From NCBI RefSeq assembly GCF_947492715.1, contig NZ_CANLNS010000002.1, positions 62,001 to 126,000 on the forward strand: a stretch of 64,000 nucleotides of DNA, written 5' to 3'. This document shows positions 16,965 through 26,788 of the stretch, piece after piece. The notes beneath the pieces are model-generated. The model ran no database searches. It was given only the letters and a program-made list of their open reading frames with translations, and was not told where the DNA came from. The stretch is from an uncultured Psychroserpens sp. (GTDB taxonomy: Bacteria > Bacteroidota > Bacteroidia > Flavobacteriales > Flavobacteriaceae). Position 1 is the stretch's first letter; each line of letters begins with the position of its first letter. Position numbers and translations under genes: made by a program.

Positions 16965-18704
16965 TTATTTAGCTTTTTTCTTTTGTCTCCATTTATTGAA
17001 GCCAAACCAGCCTGCCAGTAAAATTAAAAACGGAATTAAATAAGAGACTGGTTTTCCAGAACCGCCAACCGTTGTAAACCAGCGCTCCCAACGTGGGTTT
17101 TTAATGCCGTCCCAACTCATCCAAATAAATACGGGTTTACCAACCACATGATTAAAAGGAACATAACCCCATGCACGAGCGTCTACCGAGTTGTTTCTAT
17201 TATCTCCCATCATCCAGTAATAATCATTATCAAAGGTGTAAGAGTTTACGGGTTCACCTTCAATGAGCACTTGATTTCCTCGCGTCGTCACTTTTTTGCC
17301 TTCATATTCTGAAATCAATCGTTTATAGAGCGGTAAGACTTCTAAATTTAATTCAACCGTTGCTCCTTTTTCAGGAATGTAAATTGGTCCAAAATTGTCA
17401 TAATTCCAGTTATATTGTGGGTTATGAGGAAATACAGTTGGATCTTCATGCTGGTAGGAAAACTGTTGTAAAGATTTGGTCATAGGCAAACTCTTGATGA
17501 GTGCCGCATTTTCCGCAGTTAGATTTAAGTTGTATTTTAAAGGGAGCGGTTCCATTTTCAGTTTTCTCATTTCATCGCTACTAATTGCACCAACAACTTC
17601 AACCATTAGAGAGTCTCTTGACGATTCCTTTAAATAGGCTTTTCTTTGCTTTTTTAAGTCTTCAAAGTAGGCTTTAATTCTAGGGTTGTCCCATAGTTTC
17701 TTGTCAATTTTATAAAATGACGAAACCGTTTCAATTTCATATTGATTAATGAGATTATCCATATAACTTTGAGTTAAATTATCTTTTGCTTCCCAAGTAT
17801 AATGGTGTTGAAGTTTAGCTCTGTCTGGTAGTTCATTTTTCTTACCGTTAATGTAAACATAGCCATCAATAATTTGCAAGGAATCTCCAGGGATACCAAC
17901 ACAACGTTTTACAAGGTTTGTTTTCTTATCGATAGGCTTATAATAATTTCGATCTGGAGTGAAATCATTCATGTCTAACAAGGTATCGGCTGGTTGATTG
18001 AAAACAACAATATCGTTACGTTCGATAGTTTCAAATCCAGGAATCCTCATATAAGGTAACTGTAATTTGTTTTTTAATGATGTTTTATTTTCTTCAATCT
18101 TATCATTGTATAAATATGATTTTACGTTGACAACTGGAATGGTATCATGAACCATTGGAGTTGCTACTGTAGACATAGGTACGCGTGCACCATAGTGTAT
18201 TTTACTAACAAATAAGAAATCACCAACCAATAGTGACTTTTCGAGCGAAGAACTCGGAATTGTAAAAGGCTGGATGAAATATGTATGAACAATTGTAGCT
18301 GCAACGATTGCAAATAAAATAGAACTCACCCAATCACCAGAGCTCGATTTTGGGTTGATGTTTCTGTTTTCTACATAAGATACATCAGCTGCATAATTGA
18401 GGTAGTAGTTATAGAATCCTAAAGTTATTACCGCCAAAAAGGTATCTATGTATTGGTTTTTACCAAAACTCCTAGCAGTTTCCACCCAAACAACAGGTAA
18501 CATAATAAGGTTCACAATAGGTACAAATAATAAAAAGGTCCACCATCTTGGACGATTAATAATTTTCATTAGAACCACAGCATTATACACAGGAACGAAA
18601 GCCTCCCAGGCTTTTCTCCCAGCTTTAACGTATAGTTTCCATGTACCAAGACCATGAATGAATTGTATGATGAGAATAAAAATTAACCACTGCGTACTTG
18701 TCAT
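16965..18704 (-). CDS. lepB: signal peptidase I, large Bacteroidota type
   Basis: Signal peptidase I removes signal peptides from exported proteins. This 579-residue version has an N-terminal DUF5684-like part with hydrophobic helices (residues 5-85), a membrane anchor near 127-147, then the catalytic Ser in IPSSSLEKSL (Ser153), the general-base Lys in LVKRCVGIPGD (Lys266) and box E MGDNRNNSVDARAWG. A long insert of about 190 residues separates these last boxes, making it about twice the size of the Escherichia coli enzyme. A final membrane helix and basic tail close the protein. It is the fifth gene of the parA-parB cluster. Confidence 0.95.
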   Translation of the reverse strand: MTSTQWLIFILIIQFIHGLGTWKLYVKAGRKAWEAFVPVYNAVVLMKIINRPRWWTFLLFVPIVNLIMLPVVWVETARSFGKNQYIDTFLAVITLGFYNYYLNYAADVSYVENRNINPKSSSGDWVSSILFAIVAATIVHTYFIQPFTIPSSSLEKSLLVGDFLFVSKIHYGARVPMSTVATPMVHDTIPVVNVKSYLYNDKIEENKTSLKNKLQLPYMRIPGFETIERNDIVVFNQPADTLLDMNDFTPDRNYYKPIDKKTNLVKRCVGIPGDSLQIIDGYVYINGKKNELPDRAKLQHHYTWEAKDNLTQSYMDNLINQYEIETVSSFYKIDKKLWDNPRIKAYFEDLKKQRKAYLKESSRDSLMVEVVGAISSDEMRKLKMEPLPLKYNLNLTAENAALIKSLPMTKSLQQFSYQHEDPTVFPHNPQYNWNYDNFGPIYIPEKGATVELNLEVLPLYKRLISEYEGKKVTTRGNQVLIEGEPVNSYTFDNDYYWMMGDNRNNSVDARAWGYVPFNHVVGKPVFIWMSWDGIKNPRWERWFTTVGGSGKPVSYLIPFLILLAGWFGFNKWRQKKKAK

Positions 18705-18767
18705 GTCTATATTTTAATTTCTTTGTGAGTTGTTAAGTATTAATAAACGTTACATTAGATATTAAGA

Positions 18768-19469
18768 TTAACTAATATTTAAGACGTCTTTCATTGTAAA
18801 TAGTCCTTGTTTATCGTGAACGTATTCTGCAGCAATAACGGCTCCTAAGGCAAAGCCTTGTCTACTATGAGCGGTATGCTTTATTTGAATACTATCCACC
18901 TCAGAATCATAATTAACTTCATGAGTTCCAGGTACATTTTCAATTCGTTTTGCTAAAATACCAATCTCATTTTGTTTTGATGCATCTAAATTCCAGTTTT
19001 TATAGTTAGAATGTTCGATAATAGCTTCGGCTAAGGTGATTGCAGTACCACTTGGTGCATCTAACTTTTGTGTATGATGAATTTCTTCGATGCTTGTTTT
19101 ATATTGTGGTAACCCAGTCATTAACTTGGCTAGGGTTTTATTAATTTCAAAAAAGATATTGACACCTAAACTAAAATTTGAAGCATATAGAAATGTACCA
19201 CGTTTTAAACGGCATAGTTGAACCATATCGTCGTAGGCATCTAGCCAACCTGTTGTTCCCGAAATTACGGGAACACCAGCATTTAAACATGCAGAAATGT
19301 TAGTAACAGCGGTAGAGGGTAAACTAAAATCTATAGCAACGTCAATATTGTTTAGCACGAAATTTTGAGTAGAACTAGAGACTTTTAATTGAATGTGATG
19401 CCCACGATCTAATGCAATTTTCTCTATTGCCTTGCCCATTTTTCCGTAGCCTAATAATGCTATATTCAT
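18768..19469 (-). CDS. dapB: 4-hydroxy-tetrahydrodipicolinate reductase
   Basis: DapB makes tetrahydrodipicolinate for lysine and meso-diaminopimelate synthesis. The 233-residue enzyme has an N-terminal nucleotide-binding GYGKMGKAIE motif, the DFSLPSTA segment, GTTGW near residue 73, and the active-site block EEIHHTQKLDAPSGTA with His131, His132 and Lys135. It is slightly shorter than many DapB proteins, as is usual in Bacteroidota. It is cytoplasmic and lies between the DUF5683 gene and lepB, in the same order as in other flavobacteria. Confidence 0.97.
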   Translation of the reverse strand: MNIALLGYGKMGKAIEKIALDRGHHIQLKVSSSTQNFVLNNIDVAIDFSLPSTAVTNISACLNAGVPVISGTTGWLDAYDDMVQLCRLKRGTFLYASNFSLGVNIFFEINKTLAKLMTGLPQYKTSIEEIHHTQKLDAPSGTAITLAEAIIEHSNYKNWNLDASKQNEIGILAKRIENVPGTHEVNYDSEVDSIQIKHTAHSRQGFALGAVIAAEYVHDKQGLFTMKDVLNIS

Positions 19470-19472
19470 GCC

Positions 19473-20069
19473 TTAGAATTTAAAATTTAGTGTCAACCCT
19501 AAATCTGTATTGTTTTCTCTTTGGTTGTACTTAAAATGAGGCCTTACAGTTAAATCTTCATCAACATTAAATTGCAGTAAATGTGCATCAACATTTGCAT
19601 CGACGATGTTCAATGCATACATCCCAATTGTAATTAATAATGCCAATTCCTTATTACGTCTTAATTGCTGTTGAGCTCTAATTAATCCATCGTCTGAAAC
19701 ATTAGGAAACGGATCTCCTGGAGATCCTTGCCCAAAACCAGCCAAACGTCGTTTATAAGCATCACGATAAATATTATAATCCTTATCGTTTTTAATATAA
19801 AAATATAAAGGTGTTCCTATTAAGGCATAAACAACGGGTATTTTCCAATATTTTTTATTGTATGCTTGTCCTAAACCCGGAAGTATAGCAGAATAAAAAG
19901 CGGCTTTAGAAGGCGCTAAAACATTAATAGGTTCTCTTTTAGTTTTTGTAGAATCTCTAACAACAATGAGATCAGTGTCTACTTCTTCAGTTTTATTATT
20001 TTCTTGAGCGAAAATACTAGCACTGAAAACGAGTGTAAAGAGTAAACTGTAGACTAATTTATTTAGCAC
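19473..20069 (-). CDS. DUF5683 domain envelope protein
   Basis: The 198-residue protein has a signal peptide (MLNKLVYSLLFTLVFSASIFAQ) followed by an acidic linker. A domain follows with KAAFYSAILPGLGQAYNKKYWKIPVVYA, which forms two short hydrophobic hairpins typical of the DUF5683 family and related P13-like proteins. The end, HFKYNQRENNTDLGLTLNFKF, looks like outer-membrane beta strands. No enzyme function is expected. It overlaps parB by 11 bp and is part of the conserved parAB-dapB-lepB operon, which hints at a link between envelope and chromosome partition genes. Confidence 0.88.
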   Translation of the reverse strand: MLNKLVYSLLFTLVFSASIFAQENNKTEEVDTDLIVVRDSTKTKREPINVLAPSKAAFYSAILPGLGQAYNKKYWKIPVVYALIGTPLYFYIKNDKDYNIYRDAYKRRLAGFGQGSPGDPFPNVSDDGLIRAQQQLRRNKELALLITIGMYALNIVDANVDAHLLQFNVDEDLTVRPHFKYNQRENNTDLGLTLNFKF

Positions 20070-20958
20070 GTTGCACTAGTTTTTTTATACGATTGAAATC
20101 TTCTTCGGAATGAAATGGAATTGTAATTTGTCCCTTTCCATTCTTAGATACTTTAACGCCAATTTTATGACCAAAGTATTCTGAAAATTCTTTTATGCCT
20201 TTTTTAACAAATTTAGGTATTTCCTGAGATTCGACGGCTTTTTTGACTTTAGGATTATGATAATTTTTTACTAAAGCCTCTGTAGCTCTAACAGATAATT
20301 TATCTGTTATAATCTTTTCATAAATATCTAACTGATCATTTTGATCTTCTATGTTAATAATAGCTCGTCCATGACCCATAGAAATAAATCCATCACGCAT
20401 TCCGGTTTGAATAATAGGATCTAATTTTAGTAAGCGCAAATAATTAGCAATTGTAGATCGTTTCTTGCCAACGCGCTCACTCATTTGTTCTTGAGTTAAT
20501 GCAATTTCATCAATAAGACGTTGATAGGAGAGTGCAATTTCAATGGGATCTAAATCTTGACGTTGGATATTTTCGACCAAAGCCATTTCTAGCGATTCTT
20601 GATCGTTAGCGATTCTTATATAAGCTGGAATCGTTTTTAAACCAATAAGTTTTGATGCTCTAAAACGACGTTCACCCGATACCAGTTGAAATTTATTAAA
20701 CTCTAATTTTCTAACTGTTATGGGTTGTATAACACCTAATTCTTTAATTGAAGATGCGAGCTCCCTAAGTGTTTCTTCGTTGAAATTGGTACGAGGTTGA
20801 AACGGATTAATTTCAATTGTTTCTATGTCTAATTCTACGATATTTCCAATAATCGTATCTGCATTTTTATCATTTGCAGATTTTATATCGTTTGATGGGT
20901 CTTTCAACAATGCCGATAAACCTCTACCCAGTGCTTGCTTTTTTGTTGCCTTCGCCAT
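20059..20958 (-). CDS. parB: chromosome partitioning protein ParB
   Basis: The 299-residue protein is a chromosomal ParB. It has an N-terminal GRGLSALL region, the ParB/sulfiredoxin nuclease-like domain with INPFQPRTNFNEETLRELASSI and the GERRFRAS CTP-binding motif, then a helix-turn-helix domain (LTQEQMSERVGKKRSTIANYLRLL) and a C-terminal dimerisation part. It binds parS sites and spreads as a CTP-dependent clamp. The ATG overlaps the parA stop by one base. No parS-like palindrome was seen beside the gene. Confidence 0.97.
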   Translation of the reverse strand: MAKATKKQALGRGLSALLKDPSNDIKSANDKNADTIIGNIVELDIETIEINPFQPRTNFNEETLRELASSIKELGVIQPITVRKLEFNKFQLVSGERRFRASKLIGLKTIPAYIRIANDQESLEMALVENIQRQDLDPIEIALSYQRLIDEIALTQEQMSERVGKKRSTIANYLRLLKLDPIIQTGMRDGFISMGHGRAIINIEDQNDQLDIYEKIITDKLSVRATEALVKNYHNPKVKKAVESQEIPKFVKKGIKEFSEYFGHKIGVKVSKNGKGQITIPFHSEEDFNRIKKLVQRAK

Positions 20959-21722
20959 TATGAGTTTTTGTTTATAATTTCTTTTGCTAAACTTAAATAG
21001 TTGGAAGCGCCTTTACTACTCACATCATATTTTATAATGCTTTCTCCATAGCTAGGTGCTTCACCTAATCTTACATTTCGTTGAATAATTGTTTCAAAAA
21101 CCATATCACTAAAATGTTTTTGTACTTCTTCAACGACTTGATTTGATAAGCGTAAACGTTGATCAAACATAGTGAGTAACATACCTTCAATATCTAAATC
21201 GGTATTGTGAATTTTCTGTACGCTCTTAACCGTATTCAATAACTTTCCTAGACCTTCTAGTGCAAAGTATTCACATTGTATAGGAATAATAACGGCATCA
21301 GAAGCAGTTAAGGCATTTAACGTGAGTAGACCTAAAGAAGGCGCACAATCTATTAAAATATAGTCATAAGACGATTTTAAATGTGCTATGGCCTTTTTAA
21401 GCATATATTCACGTTGGTCTTTGTCTACGAGTTCAATTTCAATAGCCACAAGATCTATATGTGCAGGAATAATATCTACATTAGGAGAGTCTGTTTCAAC
21501 AATACATTCTTCGGCAGATGCCGTATGTTCCAATAATTGGTAGGTCCCAACTTCCACTTGTTCTACAACGATGCCAAGTCCTGACGTCGCATTTGCTTGT
21601 GGATCAGCGTCAATAAGCAGTACTTTCTTCTCAAGAACTCCTAGCGATGCTGCTAAATTTACAGAAGTTGTTGTTTTTCCAACACCTCCCTTTTGATTGG
21701 CGATTGCAATGATTTTACCCAT
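20958..21722 (-). CDS. parA: chromosome partitioning ATPase ParA
   Basis: The 254-residue protein is a ParA/Soj-type ATPase. The deviant Walker A motif KGGVGKTTT is at residues 11-19, VLLIDADPQANATSGLG follows at about 34-50, and DYILIDCAPSLGLLTLNAL near 115 is the switch region. It binds DNA non-specifically and moves ParB-parS complexes. Length and motifs are typical of chromosomal ParA. It is the first gene of the parA-parB-DUF5683-dapB-lepB-wbqC-DUF6122 series, with about 150 bp of upstream space before the M16 protease terminator. Confidence 0.97.
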   Translation of the reverse strand: MGKIIAIANQKGGVGKTTTSVNLAASLGVLEKKVLLIDADPQANATSGLGIVVEQVEVGTYQLLEHTASAEECIVETDSPNVDIIPAHIDLVAIEIELVDKDQREYMLKKAIAHLKSSYDYILIDCAPSLGLLTLNALTASDAVIIPIQCEYFALEGLGKLLNTVKSVQKIHNTDLDIEGMLLTMFDQRLRLSNQVVEEVQKHFSDMVFETIIQRNVRLGEAPSYGESIIKYDVSSKGASNYLSLAKEIINKNS

Positions 21723-21872
21723 TAAATGATTTGGTTTTATTTATAGAAGTTTTACTGACTTCTTCAACTGTAAAAATACGATTATTTACGAGTTTTGGAA
21801 ACGTAAGTTGTTAACAGTATTTAAACGTATTTTATCACTTATGTTAAGATATTGATAGTGATAGGGTAATAT

Positions 21873-21905
21873 AAAAAAAGCAGCCTATAACGGCTGCTTT
21901 TTAAT
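21873..21905 (-). terminator. intrinsic terminator after the M16 protease gene
   Basis: A GC-rich hairpin (AGCAGCC paired with GGCTGCT around a six-base loop) lies 15 bp past the stop at 21920 and is followed on the minus strand by seven T residues. An A-tract on the other side makes it possibly bidirectional, but no plus-strand gene needs it. Confidence 0.85.
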
Positions 21906-21919
21906 ATATTTAAATAGGT

Positions 21920-24769
21920 TTATTCTTCTGGCAATAGTATTGCTTTTAAATAGCCATCTTGTAAATACTTTTTAGCAACATTATGCAAATCTTTCGTTGT
22001 AAGTGCATTCACGTTAGCTTCGTAGTTAACAACATTATCTAAATCTGATTTACTATAATCTGCATTTTTAATTGCTGATAACCAGAAACGATTTTGTTCT
22101 AATTGCTCTTTTCTTGTTAATAATAAGGCTTTCTTTACTTTGTCTAAATCTGAGCCTTCAGGACCATTGTCTATAATTTTCTGAAGTTCTGCAATAGATG
22201 CAGCTGCCAATTTTTCAGCATTTTCAGGAGCACAAGGAAAAGAAATACTAAAATTAAAACGTCCGTAAGGTAGCTTGCTTATAGAACCTCTTGCACCAGC
22301 ACCATAAACACCACCTTCTTCTTCACGCAATTTTTCTATGAGTTTAATACTTAATAATTCACCTAAAGCACTCATTGCTCTAGCTTCCTTAACGTCGTAC
22401 TTAGTTTCACCTCTGAAGACTAAATTTACTTGACTCTTAGGCTCAGTACCTTTTTTGTAAACAAATTCTTGTGCGCCAGATTTAGGTCTAAAAGATGAAA
22501 CTTTATAAGTTTCTCTGTTAGAGTTTCCTGGTAAAGAAGCAATATAGGTCTCAGCTAGTTCCTTAATTTTATTTTCGTCAATATTTCCAACAAAATAGAA
22601 ATTAAAATCTCCAGCGTTAGCAAAACGTTCTTTATACTTTTCGTATGCTAAATCATAGTTTGCTTTGTCTAATCTTTCAGGAGTAGGGAAGCCAGTGTAT
22701 CTTGGGTTTCCTTCATTTAAAAACTCTCCTAAAGCAATTGAAAACGACACATTAGGGTTTGATATGATATTTCCTAGAAATGCTTTTTGCTTACTAATAA
22801 AAGATGCAAAGGCCTCTGGGTCTTTATCTAACTTTGTGAAATACAAATGAATAAGTTGAAACATCGACTCTAAATCTTTAGGCGTCGTCGATCCTCGCAT
22901 ACCTTCGTCTAATCCTCCAATGTATGGTCTAACATTTGCAATTTTACCAGACATCACTTTCGTCATATCATTTTTAGATAAACCATCAATACCAGCTTCA
23001 GTTAATCCACCATTAGCACTTGCCGTTTGCTTTAATTCTTCTGTAGTGTATAAAGAAGTACCTCCATAGCTAAATGCTTCAAAAAGAATTTCATCATTTT
23101 TAAAATCGGTTTTCTTATAAGTAACCTTTGCGCCATTACTTAATGTAATTGTTGTTGTCTCATTAATCTGTCCTTTATGGTTCACATCTACGCTAGCAGT
23201 GCTACCTTTAGCTGGTTTGTTTGTCATTAACTCTGAGCGTACAGCTTCATCCTCATAACCTTTGATATCACTGTTTTTAACACTATCCAATAAGTCGATA
23301 ACTTCTTTTTCGGTCACTTTAGTTAATCCGTCCTTTTTAGGGCCAGTAAGCACGACTAAGCGATTGTCATCATGTAAAAAGTCTTTTATTAGGCCATTAA
23401 CTTCATCTAGTTTAATTGTTGGGAGTTGTGATTTTACATAATCATAAGTCCATTCGGTACTAGGCATTGGGCTTTCTTGTAGGAAGTTTTGAATATAACG
23501 ACCAACGATACGACCAGATTCTTGCTTATCTCTATCTTTATATGAACGCTCTGTTCTAGCGAAGTAATCTTTTTTAGCACGCTCTAATTCCGAAGCGTTA
23601 AATCCGAAACGTTTTACACGTTCGTTTTCTTCTAAAAGTGTCTTCAATGCCTCTAACTGTCCAGTTTCGTTAGTTTGAGCTATAGATTGGTAAGCCTCCT
23701 TGTTTCCTATAATTCCACCATGAAACGAAAATCCAAAAATAAATGGTGGATTTGGTTTGTTGCTATACTCTCTAAGTCTATTGTTAATCATTTGAGTAAA
23801 TAGACCTTCAACCATATTGTCTCTATAGTCTTTTACAGTTCTGGTCTTTTTTACATCACCTTTATCCTTGTAATAAATTTGAACTTGACTACCTGTTGCT
23901 TCTTCATCCCATTCAATAGCTACAAATGTACCTTCATGGTTTTCTGATCCAAATTCTTGTCTTGGCTTAGGGTTTTCTGGGTTTTTTAAACCACTAAAGT
24001 TGTCTTTTATTTTCTTCTCAAGTGTCTCAACATCTAAATCTCCAACAGCAATAACTGCCATTAAATTAGGACGATACCAATCTTTTTGAAAGTTTCTTAA
24101 ACTTTCATATTTGAAATTCTCTAGATTTTCTTTAGTTCCAATAGGTAAACGATCTGCGTATTGCGACTTATATGCGATTTTATCTAAGTATTTAGATTGC
24201 ATTCTTGTTGCAGCACCTAGACGTGTTCTGTATTCTTCAATTACAACACCACGCTCTTCGTCAATATCTTTAGCAGTAAGTAAAGCTCCACCAGCCCAAT
24301 CTTGTAGGATTTGAAACCCTTTGTCTAGTTTTGCTGGATCATCACTAGGAATAGGAAGAATGTATACTGTTTGATCAAAACCTGTATAAGCATTAAGATC
24401 TGCTCCAAATTCTACACCAATACTTTGTAAGTAATCAACAAGTTCGTTTTTCTTAAAATTTGTGGTTCCGTTAAAGTTCATATGCTCCATAAAATGAGCC
24501 AAACCTCTTTGATCTTCAGTTTCTAATATAGAACCTGCTTTGATTGCTAAACGCAATTCAACTTTGTCTTCAGGTTTTCCATTATTCTGAATGTAATAAG
24601 TGAGACCATTACTAAGAACACCTGTTTTTACATTGGGATTAGATGGAATTGGTTCTGAAGGTGAAATTTCTTTTTTCTCCATAGTGGTTTCCTGTGCAAA
24701 GGATCCCATTGAAATAAAGAATACCATGAGCATGCAAAGCATGACTCTTGTTGATGGATTTTGATTCAT
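21920..24769 (-). CDS. M16 family zinc metallopeptidase, two-repeat form
   Basis: The 949-residue secreted protein has a signal peptide (MLCMLMVFFISMGSFAQ) and two insulinase/pitrilysin-type halves. The catalytic inverted zinc motif HFMEH is at residues 92-96, with the downstream EERGVVIEEYRTR glutamates near 170. The second half, from about residue 545, lacks this motif, as is usual for the inactive partner half. It probably degrades peptides in the periplasm. The start at 24769 gives a clear signal peptide. The gene has its own terminator and is not coupled to its neighbours. Confidence 0.93.
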   Translation of the reverse strand: MNQNPSTRVMLCMLMVFFISMGSFAQETTMEKKEISPSEPIPSNPNVKTGVLSNGLTYYIQNNGKPEDKVELRLAIKAGSILETEDQRGLAHFMEHMNFNGTTNFKKNELVDYLQSIGVEFGADLNAYTGFDQTVYILPIPSDDPAKLDKGFQILQDWAGGALLTAKDIDEERGVVIEEYRTRLGAATRMQSKYLDKIAYKSQYADRLPIGTKENLENFKYESLRNFQKDWYRPNLMAVIAVGDLDVETLEKKIKDNFSGLKNPENPKPRQEFGSENHEGTFVAIEWDEEATGSQVQIYYKDKGDVKKTRTVKDYRDNMVEGLFTQMINNRLREYSNKPNPPFIFGFSFHGGIIGNKEAYQSIAQTNETGQLEALKTLLEENERVKRFGFNASELERAKKDYFARTERSYKDRDKQESGRIVGRYIQNFLQESPMPSTEWTYDYVKSQLPTIKLDEVNGLIKDFLHDDNRLVVLTGPKKDGLTKVTEKEVIDLLDSVKNSDIKGYEDEAVRSELMTNKPAKGSTASVDVNHKGQINETTTITLSNGAKVTYKKTDFKNDEILFEAFSYGGTSLYTTEELKQTASANGGLTEAGIDGLSKNDMTKVMSGKIANVRPYIGGLDEGMRGSTTPKDLESMFQLIHLYFTKLDKDPEAFASFISKQKAFLGNIISNPNVSFSIALGEFLNEGNPRYTGFPTPERLDKANYDLAYEKYKERFANAGDFNFYFVGNIDENKIKELAETYIASLPGNSNRETYKVSSFRPKSGAQEFVYKKGTEPKSQVNLVFRGETKYDVKEARAMSALGELLSIKLIEKLREEEGGVYGAGARGSISKLPYGRFNFSISFPCAPENAEKLAAASIAELQKIIDNGPEGSDLDKVKKALLLTRKEQLEQNRFWLSAIKNADYSKSDLDNVVNYEANVNALTTKDLHNVAKKYLQDGYLKAILLPEE

Positions 24770-24953
24770 GTGTTTGAGTTTAATTGATTTTAAGTTTGAA
24801 TGTATAAATATAAAACTAAGTTTTTAGTTGAAAAAGTTAATTTGTACTAAAATTCCTAATTTTTTTCCGAAGATAGGAAAGAAGGTATTGATTTAAAGAA
24901 GTTTAACAGGTTTTAACGCAGACTAAATACTAGAGGAAGTGAAAATAATAATC

Positions 24954-25796
24954 TCACATGGCTTTTAAATACCGTTTTACAGATTTTCTAAAGTAGCGTC
25001 TTAATTTGCGTTTCATTCTAGCATTGGAAATGGTATCGCGGTAATCAAAGCCATTAAAATACACCTTAGTTTTGCCTTTTTTAGTTTTTATCATTGATAG
25101 CTGCACATTATCTAAGGTGTCATTTTCAATGATAAACTTTTCAATTTTGTAATAATTGAGACTATCACCTTTAGAGGCGTAGTAACTTGCCATTGGCGTT
25201 AATGTTGTGTCTTTTTTGATGTCAAATTCATGAAGTTTTTCTAAGATCCGCTTTTGTGACATGTTTAAGGTAACATCACAATTATGACATATAAAACGAC
25301 TATTATTAGCTGTTAAATAAAAGTATCTAGGAGGCGTTTCTGCCATGAGTATAAACACTGTTGGCAGAAGTATAAAGGTAGCATTTAATTTGATGGGAAT
25401 AACAAATGCAGATTCATTGCGTATTTTTTTAATTAGAATATAGGCTAATGGTAGCATGGCAATAGCTATATAATCGGTGTAGTCTACAACTCTTGAGGTT
25501 TTTATGAATGCGTATTGATTATAGAAATCAATTGCGCTCGTAGATAATGACGATTTCCAAAACATAAACAATACAGCCGAAAGAAAAAGGTTAAATTTTA
25601 CGTGTTTAGGATTAAAAAATGTAATTAAAATCGGAAGAATAATCATCCCAACGATATCAGATAATTTTCCAGTAAACCAGTTAGAGAATTCCCATTTAAA
25701 TACATGATCGTTAAGTACTAAAATAACAAGGCATATGATGAAAATATAGTTTAAAAGTAAATGTCGTCTTTCAAATTTCATATAGGTGTAACGCAA
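24954..25796 (-). CDS. hypothetical multi-spanning membrane protein
   Basis: The 280-residue protein has about five hydrophobic segments in its first 170 residues, including a conserved-looking NWFTGKLSDIVGMIILPI stretch, followed by a soluble tail with a CHNCDVTL cysteine pair and a very basic end (MKRKLRRYFRKSVKRYLKAM). The opening HVFKWEFSNWFTGKLSD resembles a family of uncharacterised Bacteroidota membrane proteins. I cannot assign a function. It is the last gene of a minus-strand run of four small membrane-protein genes below mutB, separated from the preceding gene by 18 bp. Confidence 0.7.
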   Translation of the reverse strand: MRYTYMKFERRHLLLNYIFIICLVILVLNDHVFKWEFSNWFTGKLSDIVGMIILPILITFFNPKHVKFNLFLSAVLFMFWKSSLSTSAIDFYNQYAFIKTSRVVDYTDYIAIAMLPLAYILIKKIRNESAFVIPIKLNATFILLPTVFILMAETPPRYFYLTANNSRFICHNCDVTLNMSQKRILEKLHEFDIKKDTTLTPMASYYASKGDSLNYYKIEKFIIENDTLDNVQLSMIKTKKGKTKVYFNGFDYRDTISNARMKRKLRRYFRKSVKRYLKAM

Positions 25797-25814
25797 AATT
25801 AGTTGAATTATTGG

Positions 25815-26312
25815 CTATAAATAATGTGCTATTATTTGTTTCATATTTGGCCTCAAGTCTTCAAAGACAATAGCCTTTTCGGGCTGATTTACTTTGTAGA
25901 TGATAACATTTGATTGTAGGTGCTTGTTTTTGCTTTTGAAACCAATTTCATAGGTTTTACCTAGAACCTGATATTCTAAAAGATGCACGTTAAATGACGA
26001 TGTCTTATTAGGTTTTATGACATCACTATACTTGAGCTGTCCTTCAATGATGATTCCATTTGAGAGTACATCTATAACCTTTTTTTTCTTTAAATGCCAT
26101 TGTATTAAACTGAAAAGTAACACGACAAGACTGGCAAGAGCAATACCTTTCCAAAAGAATCCTGTTGTGATTAAAAAGCGTGGCTGCGAACTAAAGAGGT
26201 CTATATTAATAAAAACACATAAGAGAATAATCACATATAAGATGTAATCCCGTTTACCAAATGCTTTATAGAGTTTTGACGTATTGTTTATTTTAATCAC
26301 TCCTGTTCTCAA
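25815..26312 (-). CDS. DUF3592-like small membrane protein
   Basis: The 165-residue protein has two membrane helices (about residues 25-42 and 50-68). A small beta domain follows with IIEGQLKYSDVIKPNKTSSFNVHLLEYQVLGKTYEIG and ends in VNQPEKAIVFEDLRP. This matches the general plan of DUF3592-like proteins, in which a short extracytoplasmic beta domain follows the membrane anchor. The start is TTG at 26312, overlapping the upstream stop by four bases (TTGA); a GTG four codons later is an alternative. Function unknown. Confidence 0.65.
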   Translation of the reverse strand: MRTGVIKINNTSKLYKAFGKRDYILYVIILLCVFINIDLFSSQPRFLITTGFFWKGIALASLVVLLFSLIQWHLKKKKVIDVLSNGIIIEGQLKYSDVIKPNKTSSFNVHLLEYQVLGKTYEIGFKSKNKHLQSNVIIYKVNQPEKAIVFEDLRPNMKQIIAHYL

Positions 26313-26788
26313 AATGTTTCATTTAAATTTTTAATAAGTGTTTCAATTTCAGAAATTGGCATTTTAACAACACTTTCAATGGACGATTCATCGGCTTCAA
26401 TAACTAAACACGCTTGTTGATCTTCGACGTAGCCAACAGGATTCCATAAAAATGTTGGCTTCACAGCAGTTGCAGATTTTAATGCGCCTTTAAACCAACG
26501 ATAATCGGCATAGTAAGTTATGACTTCACTATCTAGGCTTATAATCTCTTTTCCATAAGTATTCCAAAGTGATAGACGTAATAAATAGAATCCAAGAAGT
26601 CCAAATATGAACATACCAAAGAAGAGCCCAAACTTTAGTCCACTACCAAAAGAAACAGAAGCAACTATACCTGCAAGCGGTAAAATAAAACATAAGATAG
26701 AAAAAGCAAACATGGTAATACGAACAAAAAGAGGTGCTTTTTTGACATGTAGTGTAAGTGTGTTATGCTCTATTTGGTAGAATTTCAT
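26309..26788 (-). CDS. hypothetical two-helix membrane protein
   Basis: The 159-residue protein has two long hydrophobic helices at about 25-47 and 52-74, then a soluble C-terminal domain with SLDSEVITYYADYRWFKGALKS and an acidic end. The layout suggests a cytoplasmic regulatory or PH-like tail. It starts with ATG overlapping the RDD gene stop by four bases (ATGA), and its own stop overlaps the next start by four bases. Three genes are thus translationally coupled in series. No named family recognised. Confidence 0.65.
   Translation of the reverse strand: MKFYQIEHNTLTLHVKKAPLFVRITMFAFSILCFILPLAGIVASVSFGSGLKFGLFFGMFIFGLLGFYLLRLSLWNTYGKEIISLDSEVITYYADYRWFKGALKSATAVKPTFLWNPVGYVEDQQACLVIEADESSIESVVKMPISEIETLIKNLNETF

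Noticed and set aside
20059-21919. Search for a parS site (TGTTTCACGTGAAACA-like palindrome) near parAB.
   Set aside because: No such palindrome seen in or beside the operon; it may lie elsewhere on the chromosome.
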